This document shows, one piece after another, positions 1 to 7,520 of a stretch of 22,214 nt of DNA. The translations under genes were made by a program, and so were the position numbers. Source of the stretch: a virus; the IMG/VR virus record IMGVR_UViG_3300006736_000104, positions 1 to 22,214 of that record. One strand, given 5' to 3'. Numbering within the stretch: the first letter of the stretch is position 1; each line of letters opens with the position of its first letter. The notes under the pieces are model-generated. The model was not told the origin of the DNA, made no database searches, and was given only the letters and a program-made list of their open reading frames with translations.

Positions 1-2
1 AT

Positions 3-833
3 ACATCTAATGCACATATTGCGTTTGGTGATTCTGCAGATGTTGATGTTGGAGGTTTTGTATATAATCATGATACAGATTCTTTACATATTGTTACTGA
101 AGCCGCTAATACGGCTGTATTTGCTAATACCTATGGGGGTTCTCTGCAAATTGTTGGTGGAGACACATACTCAGCGGCGGGTCAGGCAGGCAAATTACAT
201 GTAAATGTTGGTTCTTCTGATGGTACAACAGGAATTTTTTTAGATTCAAATGATGTAGATCAAATAGGAATTTCAATTGATGCGGCACAAACAACTGCAA
301 ATATTTTTGAGATTAATTCTGATACAGCAACTTCAGGTCATGTTATGGCAATACATCATGGATTAGGAACAGGAACTTCTCATGCTATGACGGGTTCTAT
401 GCTTTCCATAACAGATAATAATAGTTCTACTTCTGCTAGAGCAGTTGTTGATATAAATCAAGATGCGACAGGTGCTTCTGGATCGTTAGGATTAAGAATT
501 ACTGCAGACGGTGGAGAAGGAATTCAGCTTCTACAAAATTCAGTAAGAACAGCAATGAATGTAGAATCATCTGGTGCTCATTCTACATCATTGATTATTT
601 TTAAATCAGCCGATACTTCCTCGACTGGAGCAACTTTATATGTACATGGAGCAACTAGTACAGGTGGAACAAAAATTCTGCATGTAGCAAATAATTCCGC
701 TGATATTTTTAACACCTATGCAAATGGATCTATCTATTGTACGGGTCCTATATTGTCGAATAACGGAACAGATACAGTTAATGCTAGATTACCCGTGAGA
801 GATTCGGGTGGAACAGTTGTAAATACAACGTAA
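3..833 (+). CDS. Virion fibre/appendage-like protein, C-terminal part (5' truncated)
   Basis: The reading frame is open from base 3 to the TAA at 831-833, so this is the last 276 or so codons of a gene that begins upstream. The translation is rich in Gly, Asn, Asp, Thr and Ser with alternating hydrophobics. Recurring beta-strand patterns such as GGFVYNHDTDSLHIVT and GKLHVNVGSSDGTTGIFLDS are typical of trimeric phage fibre or beta-helix shafts. The C-terminus (GPILSNNGTDTVNARLPVRD) has no catalytic motif that I recognise. In T4 the gene just before 13 is wac (whisker/fibritin), so an appendage role near the neck is possible, but that rests on position only. An in-frame ATG at 345 is internal and not the likely start. 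Confident it is coding; the exact product is uncertain. Confidence 0.7.
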   Translation, partial: TSNAHIAFGDSADVDVGGFVYNHDTDSLHIVTEAANTAVFANTYGGSLQIVGGDTYSAAGQAGKLHVNVGSSDGTTGIFLDSNDVDQIGISIDAAQTTANIFEINSDTATSGHVMAIHHGLGTGTSHAMTGSMLSITDNNSSTSARAVVDINQDATGASGSLGLRITADGGEGIQLLQNSVRTAMNVESSGAHSTSLIIFKSADTSSTGATLYVHGATSTGGTKILHVANNSADIFNTYANGSIYCTGPILSNNGTDTVNARLPVRDSGGTVVNTT

Positions 834-839
834 GGAAAA

Positions 840-1850
840 ATGGCAAAACCTAGCACAAGAGAAGAATTAAAACAATATTGCCTTAGAAATTTAGGAAAAC
901 CAGTTATTGAAATAAATGTAGAAGATGATCAACTGGAAGATCGAATAGATGAAGGCTTGCAATTTTTTCAAGAATATCATTTTGATGGTGTTGAAAGAAT
1001 GTATAATGTACATCGAATTACGGGTTCGACTGTTAAAATTGCTTCAAATACAGGTGCCTTTACAGTAGGCGAGAAAATAACTGGTGGAACATCAAATGCA
1101 ACCGCAAAAGTAGTTTCTTCAAATACTTCAGTTATTACATTTAAAAATCATAAAGACACAGATGATATTTCAAATAATGATGTAACATCTAGTTTTTCAA
1201 ATGGTGAAACAATAACTGGAAGTACAAGTGGATCTACTGCAGTAGCCGACACCGATGCATCATTGGTTACTTTTGGAGATGTAGATAATCATTATATTAC
1301 ATTAAATGATTCTATAATTGGTGTGACGGGTATTTTTGATATACAAGATACGGGTGGGGGACAAACATCAAGTGATTTGTTTTCATTTAGATATCAATTT
1401 CATTTAAATGAAATGCCGTATCTTACTGCAACTTCTATAATAAATTATAAGATGTCAATGCAACATTTACAATTGTTGAATGATATGTTTGTAGGAAAAA
1501 AACCCCTACGATTTAATAGACATCAAAATCGATTATATTTAGATATAGATTGGGGAAATGATGATCTTGAAGTTGATGAATATCTTATAGCAGAAGCATA
1601 TAGAATAATTGATCCAGCAACATTTACAGATGTATATAATGATATGTTTTTAAAGAAATATACAACCGCATTGATTAAAAGACAATGGGGGGCTAATTTA
1701 ATAAAATATGAAGGAGTTCAACTTCCAGGAGGAACGACACTAAATGGAAGAACGATGTTTGAAGAAGCAATACAAGAATTAAGAGAAACAGAAGAACAAG
1801 CATCTCTTAAATATGAATTACCAGTAGACTTTATGGTTGGTCCAGGATAA
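840..1850 (+). CDS. gp13: Neck protein gp13 (head completion)
   Basis: Homologue of T4 gp13, which joins gp14 in the neck after DNA packaging and forms the docking platform for the tail. The N-terminus (TREELKQYCLRNLGKPVIEI, then VEDDQLEDRIDEGLQFFQEY, residues 6-45) and the C-terminal half (FRYQFHLNEMPYL, DIDWGNDDLEVDEYLIAEAY, QWGANLIKYEGVQLPGG) match the family in marine T4-like phages. At 336 residues it is slightly longer than T4 gp13 (309). The excess is an insertion at about residues 71-140 with two related hairpin-like repeats, GEKITGGTSNATA and GETITGSTSGSTA. The start is ATG 840 with AAGGA at 832-836 overlapping the previous stop, an unusually tight 3-base spacing. The stop overlaps the gp14 start (TAATG), implying coupled translation. 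Confidence 0.93.
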   Translation: MAKPSTREELKQYCLRNLGKPVIEINVEDDQLEDRIDEGLQFFQEYHFDGVERMYNVHRITGSTVKIASNTGAFTVGEKITGGTSNATAKVVSSNTSVITFKNHKDTDDISNNDVTSSFSNGETITGSTSGSTAVADTDASLVTFGDVDNHYITLNDSIIGVTGIFDIQDTGGGQTSSDLFSFRYQFHLNEMPYLTATSIINYKMSMQHLQLLNDMFVGKKPLRFNRHQNRLYLDIDWGNDDLEVDEYLIAEAYRIIDPATFTDVYNDMFLKKYTTALIKRQWGANLIKYEGVQLPGGTTLNGRTMFEEAIQELRETEEQASLKYELPVDFMVGPG

Positions 1851-2710
1851 TGCCTACAAACTCTTATTTTAATCACTTACAAAATGCCTCAGAACAAAAT
1901 TTACATCAAGATTTAATTATAGAATCGATAAAAAATTTTGGCATAGATAACTATTACCTTCCAAGACAATATGTGAATGAGGATCTTCTTTATGGAGAAG
2001 ATACTATTTCACAATTTAATCAATCCCATTTAATAGAAATGTATGTTAAATCAGTTGATGGTTTTGAAGGAGAAGGTGATTTTATTTCAAGATTTGGATT
2101 AGAAATTAGAGATCAGGTTATCTTTTCTGTGGCGAGAAGAAGATGGGAAAATTTAGATACTGGTTATGATAGACCAAAAGAAGGCGATATAATATTTCTC
2201 CCATTAAACAAAAAACTTTATGAAATTAGATTTGTTGAACACGAATCAATGTTTTATCAATTTGGTAAATTGCCTATATTTGATTTAACATGTGAATTGT
2301 TTCAGTATGATGATCAAAGAATTGATACTGGTATTGAAGACATAGATGATATAGAAGATAAATATGCTTATTCAATAGAAGTAACTCTTGATTCAGGAGG
2401 TTCAGGAAATTATGTAGAAGATGAATATGTATATGTTGGTAGTACTGAAAGTTCTGCTAATACAAAAGGAAGAGTAATATCTTGGAATTCTACTGATAGA
2501 GTATTGAAATTAACAGATTTGATGGGAACTTTTACGTTAAGTCAAAATGTAGTTGGAAATACAAGTGGTGCTTATTATACAGTTGGTACTACACCCAATA
2601 CACAGGAATTTGTTAATGATACAACTGCAAATAATGTAACTATTGAAACCGAAGCAGATTCTATTATTGATTTCTCTGAAGGCAATCCATTTAGTGAAAG
2701 CAATTTTTAA
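1850..2710 (+). CDS. gp14: Neck protein gp14 (head completion)
   Basis: Homologue of T4 gp14, the partner of gp13 in the neck ring that closes the packaged head. Family-like segments are NSYFNHLQNASEQNLHQDLI near the N-terminus, GIDNYYLPRQYVNEDLLYGE (31-50), and RFGLEIRDQVIFSVARRRWE (81-100) followed by RPKEGDIIFLPLNKKLYEIR. It has 286 residues against 256 in T4. The extra length is a C-terminal insertion at about residues 183-250, with repeats (YVYVGSTESSANTKGRV and NVVGNTSGAYYTV) resembling those inserted in the gp13 homologue. The ATG overlaps the gp13 stop by one base. The 3' end overlaps the convergent minus-strand gene by 4 bases: the TTAA at 2707-2710 holds a stop for both strands. Confidence 0.92.
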   Translation: MPTNSYFNHLQNASEQNLHQDLIIESIKNFGIDNYYLPRQYVNEDLLYGEDTISQFNQSHLIEMYVKSVDGFEGEGDFISRFGLEIRDQVIFSVARRRWENLDTGYDRPKEGDIIFLPLNKKLYEIRFVEHESMFYQFGKLPIFDLTCELFQYDDQRIDTGIEDIDDIEDKYAYSIEVTLDSGGSGNYVEDEYVYVGSTESSANTKGRVISWNSTDRVLKLTDLMGTFTLSQNVVGNTSGAYYTVGTTPNTQEFVNDTTANNVTIETEADSIIDFSEGNPFSESNF

Positions 2711-3057
2711 GTTGTAGATTCTGGAAGAATTGTAATCATTCCCTCAACTACCCTTTCTTTTGTTACAGCATCCGCTTGGGTGTATTCAACATCATAAACA
2801 TATAATCCTGAAGACATATTTGCTGTTTGAGTAGCATTAGCGGTTATGGTTACATTACTACCAGATACTGCCGCTGTAAACGTTAGTATCCAAGAAGCAT
2901 TGGTAGTTGCATGATTTTTCTTCATTGAAGAAGCACAAGTACCAGTACTTATGGTCACATTTGAATTATTTGCATCTTTAGCAGTAAAAACTTTTTCAAA
3001 GTTACTGCCTTGATGCATTGTTAAATTTTCGCCTTGAGTTTTTATTGATAGTGCCAT
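2707..3057 (-). CDS. Small Ig-like/BppU-N-like protein of unknown role, antisense to the structural operon
   Basis: A 116-residue protein, all beta in appearance. It has an N-terminal QGSNFEKVFTAKDANNSNV and a C-terminal SGLYVYDVEYTQADAVTK leading into VVEGMITILPEST. This layout (Q-G-x-x-F...F-x-x-K-D near the start, G-x-Y-x-Y-D near the end) resembles the small beta-sandwich found at the N-terminus of BppU-type baseplate proteins and in small marine phage virion proteins. That resemblance is by eye. It is the only minus-strand gene between gp14 and gp15. It converges on gp14 with 4 bases of overlap and diverges from gp15 across a 47-base gap. A perfect TATAAATA lies exactly 5 bases before the ATG and no Shine-Dalgarno fits in that space, so the message may be leaderless. 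An internal Met at residue 14 is an alternative start. Confidence 0.75.
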   Translation of the reverse strand: MALSIKTQGENLTMHQGSNFEKVFTAKDANNSNVTISTGTCASSMKKNHATTNASWILTFTAAVSGSNVTITANATQTANMSSGLYVYDVEYTQADAVTKERVVEGMITILPESTT

Positions 3058-3062
3058 AAGAC

Positions 3063-3070
3063 TATTTATA
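3063..3070 (-). promoter_or_regulatory. T4-type late promoter box (TATAAATA) for the minus-strand gene at 2707-3057
   Basis: The minus strand reads TATAAATA, then GTCTT, then the ATG. This is a perfect match to the T4 late (gp55-dependent) promoter box. T4 late transcription begins a few bases after the box, so the transcript would start at or next to the A of the ATG. Confidence 0.65.
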
Positions 3071-3072
3071 CA

Positions 3073-3080
3073 ACTAAATA
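3073..3080 (+). promoter_or_regulatory. Possible late promoter box (ACTAAATA) for gp15
   Basis: ACTAAATA matches six of eight positions of TATAAATA and lies 24 bases before the gp15 ATG, with a GGAG ribosome-binding site at 3097-3100 between them. It forms a 6-base dyad (TATTTA...TAAATA) with the minus-strand box at 3063-3070, so the 47-base gap may be a compact divergent promoter. The match is weak and the call tentative. Confidence 0.35.
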
Positions 3081-3104
3081 ATATTACAATCTTTATGGAG
3101 TATT

Positions 3105-4043
3105 ATGTTAGGACAAACTTTTTATCATCAAACAATAAGAAAATACGTTGCGTTGTTTGGTACGCTATTTAATGATATTAATATTGAAAAAAAGGACTCG
3201 GGCGGTAATGTTTTATCTCGACAAAAAGTACCAATAGCTTATGGGCCAAAGCAAAAATTTCTTACAAGAATAAATCAAGATGCTAGTTTAGATAGACAAG
3301 TTGCTATTCAACTTCCTAGAATGGGATTTGAAATGACTGGTATTGCTTATGATCCTGTTAGAAAATTAAATACAGTAGGTTCATTGACACATAAAGAAAC
3401 GATAAATGGAAATCGTAATGTTAAGAAGATGTTTAATCCTTCTCCATATATTTTTGATTTTTCTTTATACGCTTTTGTGGAAAATGCTGAAGATGGTACT
3501 CAAATATTAGAACAAATTCTTCCGTTTTTTACTCCAGAATTTAATGTAACTGTTAATATTATAACAGATATGGGTATCTCAATAGATATTCCAATTGTTA
3601 TTCAAAGTGCGACAAGTGAAGATTCTTATGAAGGAGAGTTTTCTGCTAGAAGAACAATTATTTGGACAATATCTTTTATGATGAAAGGATTTATATATCC
3701 TGATATTAAATCTGGTCAATCAATTATTAAAACAATTGAAGTAGCATTTAAAGAAGTCTCTGGGGTCGGGGTCGATGCAAGTGATGAAATGTATCAATTA
3801 TTGTTAGAAACTTCTAATCCTTTTTCACAAGATCAATTTCTGTTGGAAACAGGTAGTCTTCTTTTAACTGAGAATAGTACAACTGAACTCGGTCAGGATA
3901 ATATAATCAGTAAAATTACAATTGTTCCTGAGGGAGGAGCAAACACATATATTACTCCAGGAGACGATTTTGATGCAAACACCACAATAACAGTTTATAG
4001 TCCACCAGTACGTTATGATGAATCAACTGGCACATATGAGTGA
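3105..4043 (+). CDS. gp15: Tail completion and sheath stabiliser protein gp15
   Basis: Homologue of T4 gp15, which caps the finished tail tube and sheath and joins the tail to the neck. Diagnostic stretches are MLGQTFYHQTIRKYVALFGT at the start, VPIAYGPKQKFLTRI (residues 42-56), DRQVAIQLPRMGFEMTGIAY (63-82) and RRTIIWTISFMMKGFIYPDI (182-201). It has 312 residues against 272 in T4. The difference is an insertion at about residues 220-266 built from short repeated segments (QLLLETSN, FLLETGS, LLLTENS). The start is ATG 3105 with GGAG at 3097-3100. It is the first plus-strand gene after the small antisense gene and is followed after 8 bases by gp16. Confidence 0.92.
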   Translation: MLGQTFYHQTIRKYVALFGTLFNDINIEKKDSGGNVLSRQKVPIAYGPKQKFLTRINQDASLDRQVAIQLPRMGFEMTGIAYDPVRKLNTVGSLTHKETINGNRNVKKMFNPSPYIFDFSLYAFVENAEDGTQILEQILPFFTPEFNVTVNIITDMGISIDIPIVIQSATSEDSYEGEFSARRTIIWTISFMMKGFIYPDIKSGQSIIKTIEVAFKEVSGVGVDASDEMYQLLLETSNPFSQDQFLLETGSLLLTENSTTELGQDNIISKITIVPEGGANTYITPGDDFDANTTITVYSPPVRYDESTGTYE

Positions 4044-4051
4044 GATAGATT

Positions 4052-4456
4052 ATGGTAAAAGATTTTGAAGATAAATTAAATGAAATATTAGAAATGCCAT
4101 CTGGCTCTATTGTTAAAAAACCTATTGAAAGAAAAGTTGTTGCATCTAATCCAGATGATTTAAATACTGATTATAAGTATGTTCGTGAAAATATATACAA
4201 TATTATTGAAAGGGGACATGATGCTATTGAAGATTTATTACAAGATGCAAGAGATAGTGGTAATGCTAGAATGTTTGAAGTTGTTGGACAATTAATTAAA
4301 ACTGTTGGTGAACAAAATCAAAATTTAATAAATGTCCATAAACAAGTAAAAGATATCAATCAAGAAAACAGTACAGGACCCAGTTCAGTAACAAATGCAT
4401 TATTTGTTGGTAGTACTGCAGAACTCCAAAAAATGTTAAAAGATAAAAAAGAATAG
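4052..4456 (+). CDS. gp16: Small terminase subunit gp16
   Basis: Homologue of T4 gp16, the small terminase that regulates and recruits the gp17 packaging motor to DNA. It has 134 residues, shorter than T4 gp16 (164). The helical core DYKYVRENIYNIIERGHDAI and the segment FEVVGQLIKTVGEQNQNLIN are typical of the coiled-coil oligomerisation region in marine T4-like small terminases. The C-terminal tail VTNALFVGSTAELQKMLKD is a family signature. It starts 8 bases after gp15 (ATG 4052). Its TAG overlaps the GTG start of the next gene (TAGTG). In T4, gene 17 follows directly; here a 473-residue gene intervenes. Confidence 0.88.
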   Translation: MVKDFEDKLNEILEMPSGSIVKKPIERKVVASNPDDLNTDYKYVRENIYNIIERGHDAIEDLLQDARDSGNARMFEVVGQLIKTVGEQNQNLINVHKQVKDINQENSTGPSSVTNALFVGSTAELQKMLKDKKE

Positions 4457-5877
4457 TGGCACATTTAGGACAAATCGACAGAAGAAATCCAGGACAGGTT
4501 GTTTTCACACGATATGTTACAGAAAATTCTGACTGGAAAAACTTGAAGCTGAGAATAGAGAATGGTCAGGTTGCGGAAATGTTCCAAGAAAATGTTAATG
4601 CATTAGAAAGCATGAATGTTACTATTCATCCAAGAACAGAAATAAAATTACTTTCAGAGAAATATAAAGAATTTGAAAGTAAAAAGTATGCTAATATTGA
4701 ATATCAGAGAAAAAAAGGATATGTATTAATTTCAAAAATAAGAAAACCAACAGATGATCTTGGTACAGAGAGACCAAAGAAATTACAAATATTAGCGGAA
4801 GATTTTACAGAAAAAGGTAATGATGAAAAAATAACCGTTCTTTCTAAAAAAGATGTTCCAGTAAAATTGTTTAAGACTTATGAAAATTTAAAAAAAAGCG
4901 TTATTTGGGGATTAGATAATAAAATTCATAATAATGATTATCTTGTAGAAAAAATAAAAACATATTTAGATAAAGATGATTTATCTGAAATTGATTTGAA
5001 GGGTATTGATGATAGTCATGTTGATGAGCTTGGTGTATATTTTGGTGAAATTTTAATAGGAATATTAGCATTTAAAAAGCAGTTATCAGACACTTGTACT
5101 CCTTCTGATATGTTTGGTATTAATTTACAATCTTTTAGTATTCCAACTGATCCTGCATTTAAACTTGTTGATAGTAGTTTGATATTTGATACGACTACCG
5201 TTAGTGTATCAAGTAAATATGATAAAGGCGCCGCCGCATCATTTATGTCGAATGTTCTTCCTTATGGTATGAAATATTATACTGATTATAGAGATTGTTT
5301 TTTTAAAAAAATGTGTGAAATCGCATCTAATATGGGATATACAACACAACAAGTAGGAGCGAATAGATTTAAATATTCAAAAAATATAACATTTGAAGTT
5401 GGATTAAGAGCAGTATTAAAAATAAAAAAATCAATTGTAAAAAATTCAAATCATTCTGTTTATGAGAGTATTCGAAAGGTTGCAATGAATCAGAGTCTTT
5501 CACCAAAAGAAAATGAAGAACTTGATGAAGTAATAGGAGCAATAGAAGATTATTTTATAAAGAGAAAAACTTTTGATGGAAGAGAACAAGTTACAGAAAC
5601 AATAAGAAATAATTATCCTTTTACAATTACTTCTTTTTTTAATTATTCTGTAGCAAGTATGTTAAATAATGATCGGTTATCAAGAAAATATGTTCACGAA
5701 ATAATTGGTGGTAAAGATTTTTATCAAGCAAATTTAAATAAAACTAAATGGAGAAAAGGTATTATTGATATAAAAATGGTTTCTCCTAAATCTGCTACAT
5801 TAAAAATATTAGGATCCATGTCAGGCGCTATGGATTTTACTGCAAAACAGGGTTTAGTAAATTACGAGTTAAAATAA
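4456..5877 (+). CDS. Unassigned 473-residue protein between the terminase genes, possibly nuclease-like
   Basis: I do not recognise this gene with confidence. It starts at a GTG overlapping the gp16 stop by one base and ends in a TAATG overlap with gp17, so it is translated as part of the packaging block. The N-terminal 180 residues are charged and Lys-rich (IHPRTEIKLLSEKYKEFESK). The centre holds a helix with an acidic residue (ELGVYFGEILIGIL, E198), then FKLVDSSLIFDTTTVSVSSK (residues 235-254, with D239, D245 and S252-x-K254), then YDKGAAAS. A helix-borne Glu, a strand-borne Asp and an (S/E)-x-K strand followed by Gly-Ala is compatible with a degenerate PD-(D/E)xK nuclease core, but this is only a pattern match. 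The C-terminus (FNYSVASMLNNDRLSRKYVH, IIDIKMVSPKSATLKILGSM) looks globular. A nuclease-like packaging or genome-protection factor or an accessory virion protein would both fit. Confidence 0.8.
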   Translation: MAHLGQIDRRNPGQVVFTRYVTENSDWKNLKLRIENGQVAEMFQENVNALESMNVTIHPRTEIKLLSEKYKEFESKKYANIEYQRKKGYVLISKIRKPTDDLGTERPKKLQILAEDFTEKGNDEKITVLSKKDVPVKLFKTYENLKKSVIWGLDNKIHNNDYLVEKIKTYLDKDDLSEIDLKGIDDSHVDELGVYFGEILIGILAFKKQLSDTCTPSDMFGINLQSFSIPTDPAFKLVDSSLIFDTTTVSVSSKYDKGAAASFMSNVLPYGMKYYTDYRDCFFKKMCEIASNMGYTTQQVGANRFKYSKNITFEVGLRAVLKIKKSIVKNSNHSVYESIRKVAMNQSLSPKENEELDEVIGAIEDYFIKRKTFDGREQVTETIRNNYPFTITSFFNYSVASMLNNDRLSRKYVHEIIGGKDFYQANLNKTKWRKGIIDIKMVSPKSATLKILGSMSGAMDFTAKQGLVNYELK

Positions 5878-7520
5878 TGGCTAGAGATACTTACGCAGGA
5901 AATCCTCTTCTTAAAGGGGCATATCAACCAGTAGAATATGATAAAGAAACTATAGAAGAATTTATTAGATGTGAGAAAGATCCCGTACATTTTGCAAAAC
6001 AGTATATGCAAATTATTCATGTTGATCACGGTTTAATGCCTTTTGATCTTTATGATTATCAAGAAGAAATGGTTCAGACAATGCATGAGAATCGTTTTGT
6101 TATTTGTAAAATGCCTAGACAAACTGGAAAATCAACAACGATTGTTGCTTACTTATTACATTTTGCTCTTTTTAATCCACAATCTAATATTGCTATATTA
6201 GCAAATAAGGGTTCTACTTCAAGAGAGATTCTTCAAAGATTAAAAACGGCTTATGAGCATTTACCAAAATGGTTGCAACAAGGTGTAGTTGTTTGGAATA
6301 GGGGTAATATTGAATTAGAAAACGGTAGTAAAGTTATATCCGCCTCAACTTCTTCTTCTGCAGTTCGTGGATCGTCTTTTAATATCATCTTTATGGACGA
6401 GTTTGCACACATTGATCCTCCTAAGTTAGCAGAAGATTTCTTTACTTCAGTATATCCTACAATTTCTTCTGGTAGCACCACTAAAGTTTTTATTGTTTCA
6501 ACTCCAAAAGGATTGAACATGTTTTATAAGATGTGGGTTGATGCTGAAGAGAAAAGAAGTAATTATGTTCCTATTGAAGTTCATTGGTCTCAAACACCTG
6601 GAAGAGATCAAAAGTGGAAAGAAGAAACGATAAAAAATACGAGTGAAATGCAATTTGCTCAAGAATATGAATGTGATTTTATTGGTTCACAAAATACATT
6701 AATTTCTCCTTCTAAATTAAGAACATTGCCATATAAACCACCTATTTCAAAGAAAGATAGTCTAGATGTATATGTTGAACCAGATCCTAAGCATTCATAT
6801 GTGTGTATAGTTGATGTTGCAAGAGGAAGGGGACAAGATTATTCTGCATTTTCAATAATTGATGTTTCTCAATTTCCGTATGAACAAGTTGCAAAATATA
6901 GAGATGAAAACATTTCTCCTATATTATTACCAAATATTGTTGATAATGTGAGTAGATATTATAATACTGCATATGTTTTAGTTGAAATAAATGATATTGG
7001 TGGTCAAGTAGCAGATATTTTACATCACGATTTAGAATATCCCAATATTTTTCAAACAAGTGTTATGGGAAGATCGGGTCAAACTTTAGGGGGAGGATTC
7101 GGAAAAAGTTCACAATTAGGAATTAGAACTACAAAAGAAGTTAAAAGAAAAGGATGTTCTAGTTGTAAAGATTTGATAGAGGGAGACAAATTACTTATTT
7201 GGGATCTTGACACTATTACTGAAATGACAACATATGTTGCTAAAGGATCAAGTTATGAAGCAGATGAGGGATATCATGATGACTTGATGGCGACATTAAT
7301 TTTGTTTGGTTGGTTAGTGAATCAAAAATATTTCACAGAAATTACAGATTTAGATTTACGTGAAAAAATGTTTAAAGAACAATTAGATGAAGCAGAATCA
7401 CAATTGATACCTTTTGGATATATAAATGATGGAAGAGATTCTTATGAGCCAGAAACCGTGGATATGGGTGGAGAAAAATGGATAGTAGATAAAAAATATT
7501 CTACTGATTATATACATTAA
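5877..7520 (+). CDS. gp17: Large terminase subunit gp17 (packaging ATPase and nuclease)
   Basis: Homologue of T4 gp17, the motor that cuts concatemeric DNA and drives it through the portal using ATP. ATPase domain: Walker A KMPRQTGKSTT (residues 78-88), Walker B NIIFMDEFAH (169-178, D174 and E175), and a coupling-motif-like FIVSTPKG (205-212). Nuclease domain of RNase H-like fold: D313 in IVDVARGRGQDYSAFSIID (311-329), E370 in YVLVEINDIGGQVADIL (366-382), and the D468-D469 pair in DEGYHDDLMATLILFGWL (463-480). KGCSSCKDLIEGDKLLIW (425-442) also matches the T4 C-terminal half. At 547 residues it is shorter than T4 gp17 (610). All key residues are present, so it should be active. The start overlaps the upstream gene (TAATG). 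The last 20 bases overlap the convergent HNH gene. Confidence 0.95.
   Translation: MARDTYAGNPLLKGAYQPVEYDKETIEEFIRCEKDPVHFAKQYMQIIHVDHGLMPFDLYDYQEEMVQTMHENRFVICKMPRQTGKSTTIVAYLLHFALFNPQSNIAILANKGSTSREILQRLKTAYEHLPKWLQQGVVVWNRGNIELENGSKVISASTSSSAVRGSSFNIIFMDEFAHIDPPKLAEDFFTSVYPTISSGSTTKVFIVSTPKGLNMFYKMWVDAEEKRSNYVPIEVHWSQTPGRDQKWKEETIKNTSEMQFAQEYECDFIGSQNTLISPSKLRTLPYKPPISKKDSLDVYVEPDPKHSYVCIVDVARGRGQDYSAFSIIDVSQFPYEQVAKYRDENISPILLPNIVDNVSRYYNTAYVLVEINDIGGQVADILHHDLEYPNIFQTSVMGRSGQTLGGGFGKSSQLGIRTTKEVKRKGCSSCKDLIEGDKLLIWDLDTITEMTTYVAKGSSYEADEGYHDDLMATLILFGWLVNQKYFTEITDLDLREKMFKEQLDEAESQLIPFGYINDGRDSYEPETVDMGGEKWIVDKKYSTDYIH

Noticed and set aside
10-204. 64-codon plus-strand open frame at the window start
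   Set aside because: It is out of frame with the continuous frame 3-833 and has a Leu/Ile-rich shadow composition typical of a shifted reading of beta-rich sequence.
6251-6520. 89-codon minus-strand open frame inside gp17
   Set aside because: It lies wholly within the conserved terminase ATPase coding region and has no promoter-like box, ribosome binding site or recognisable motif.
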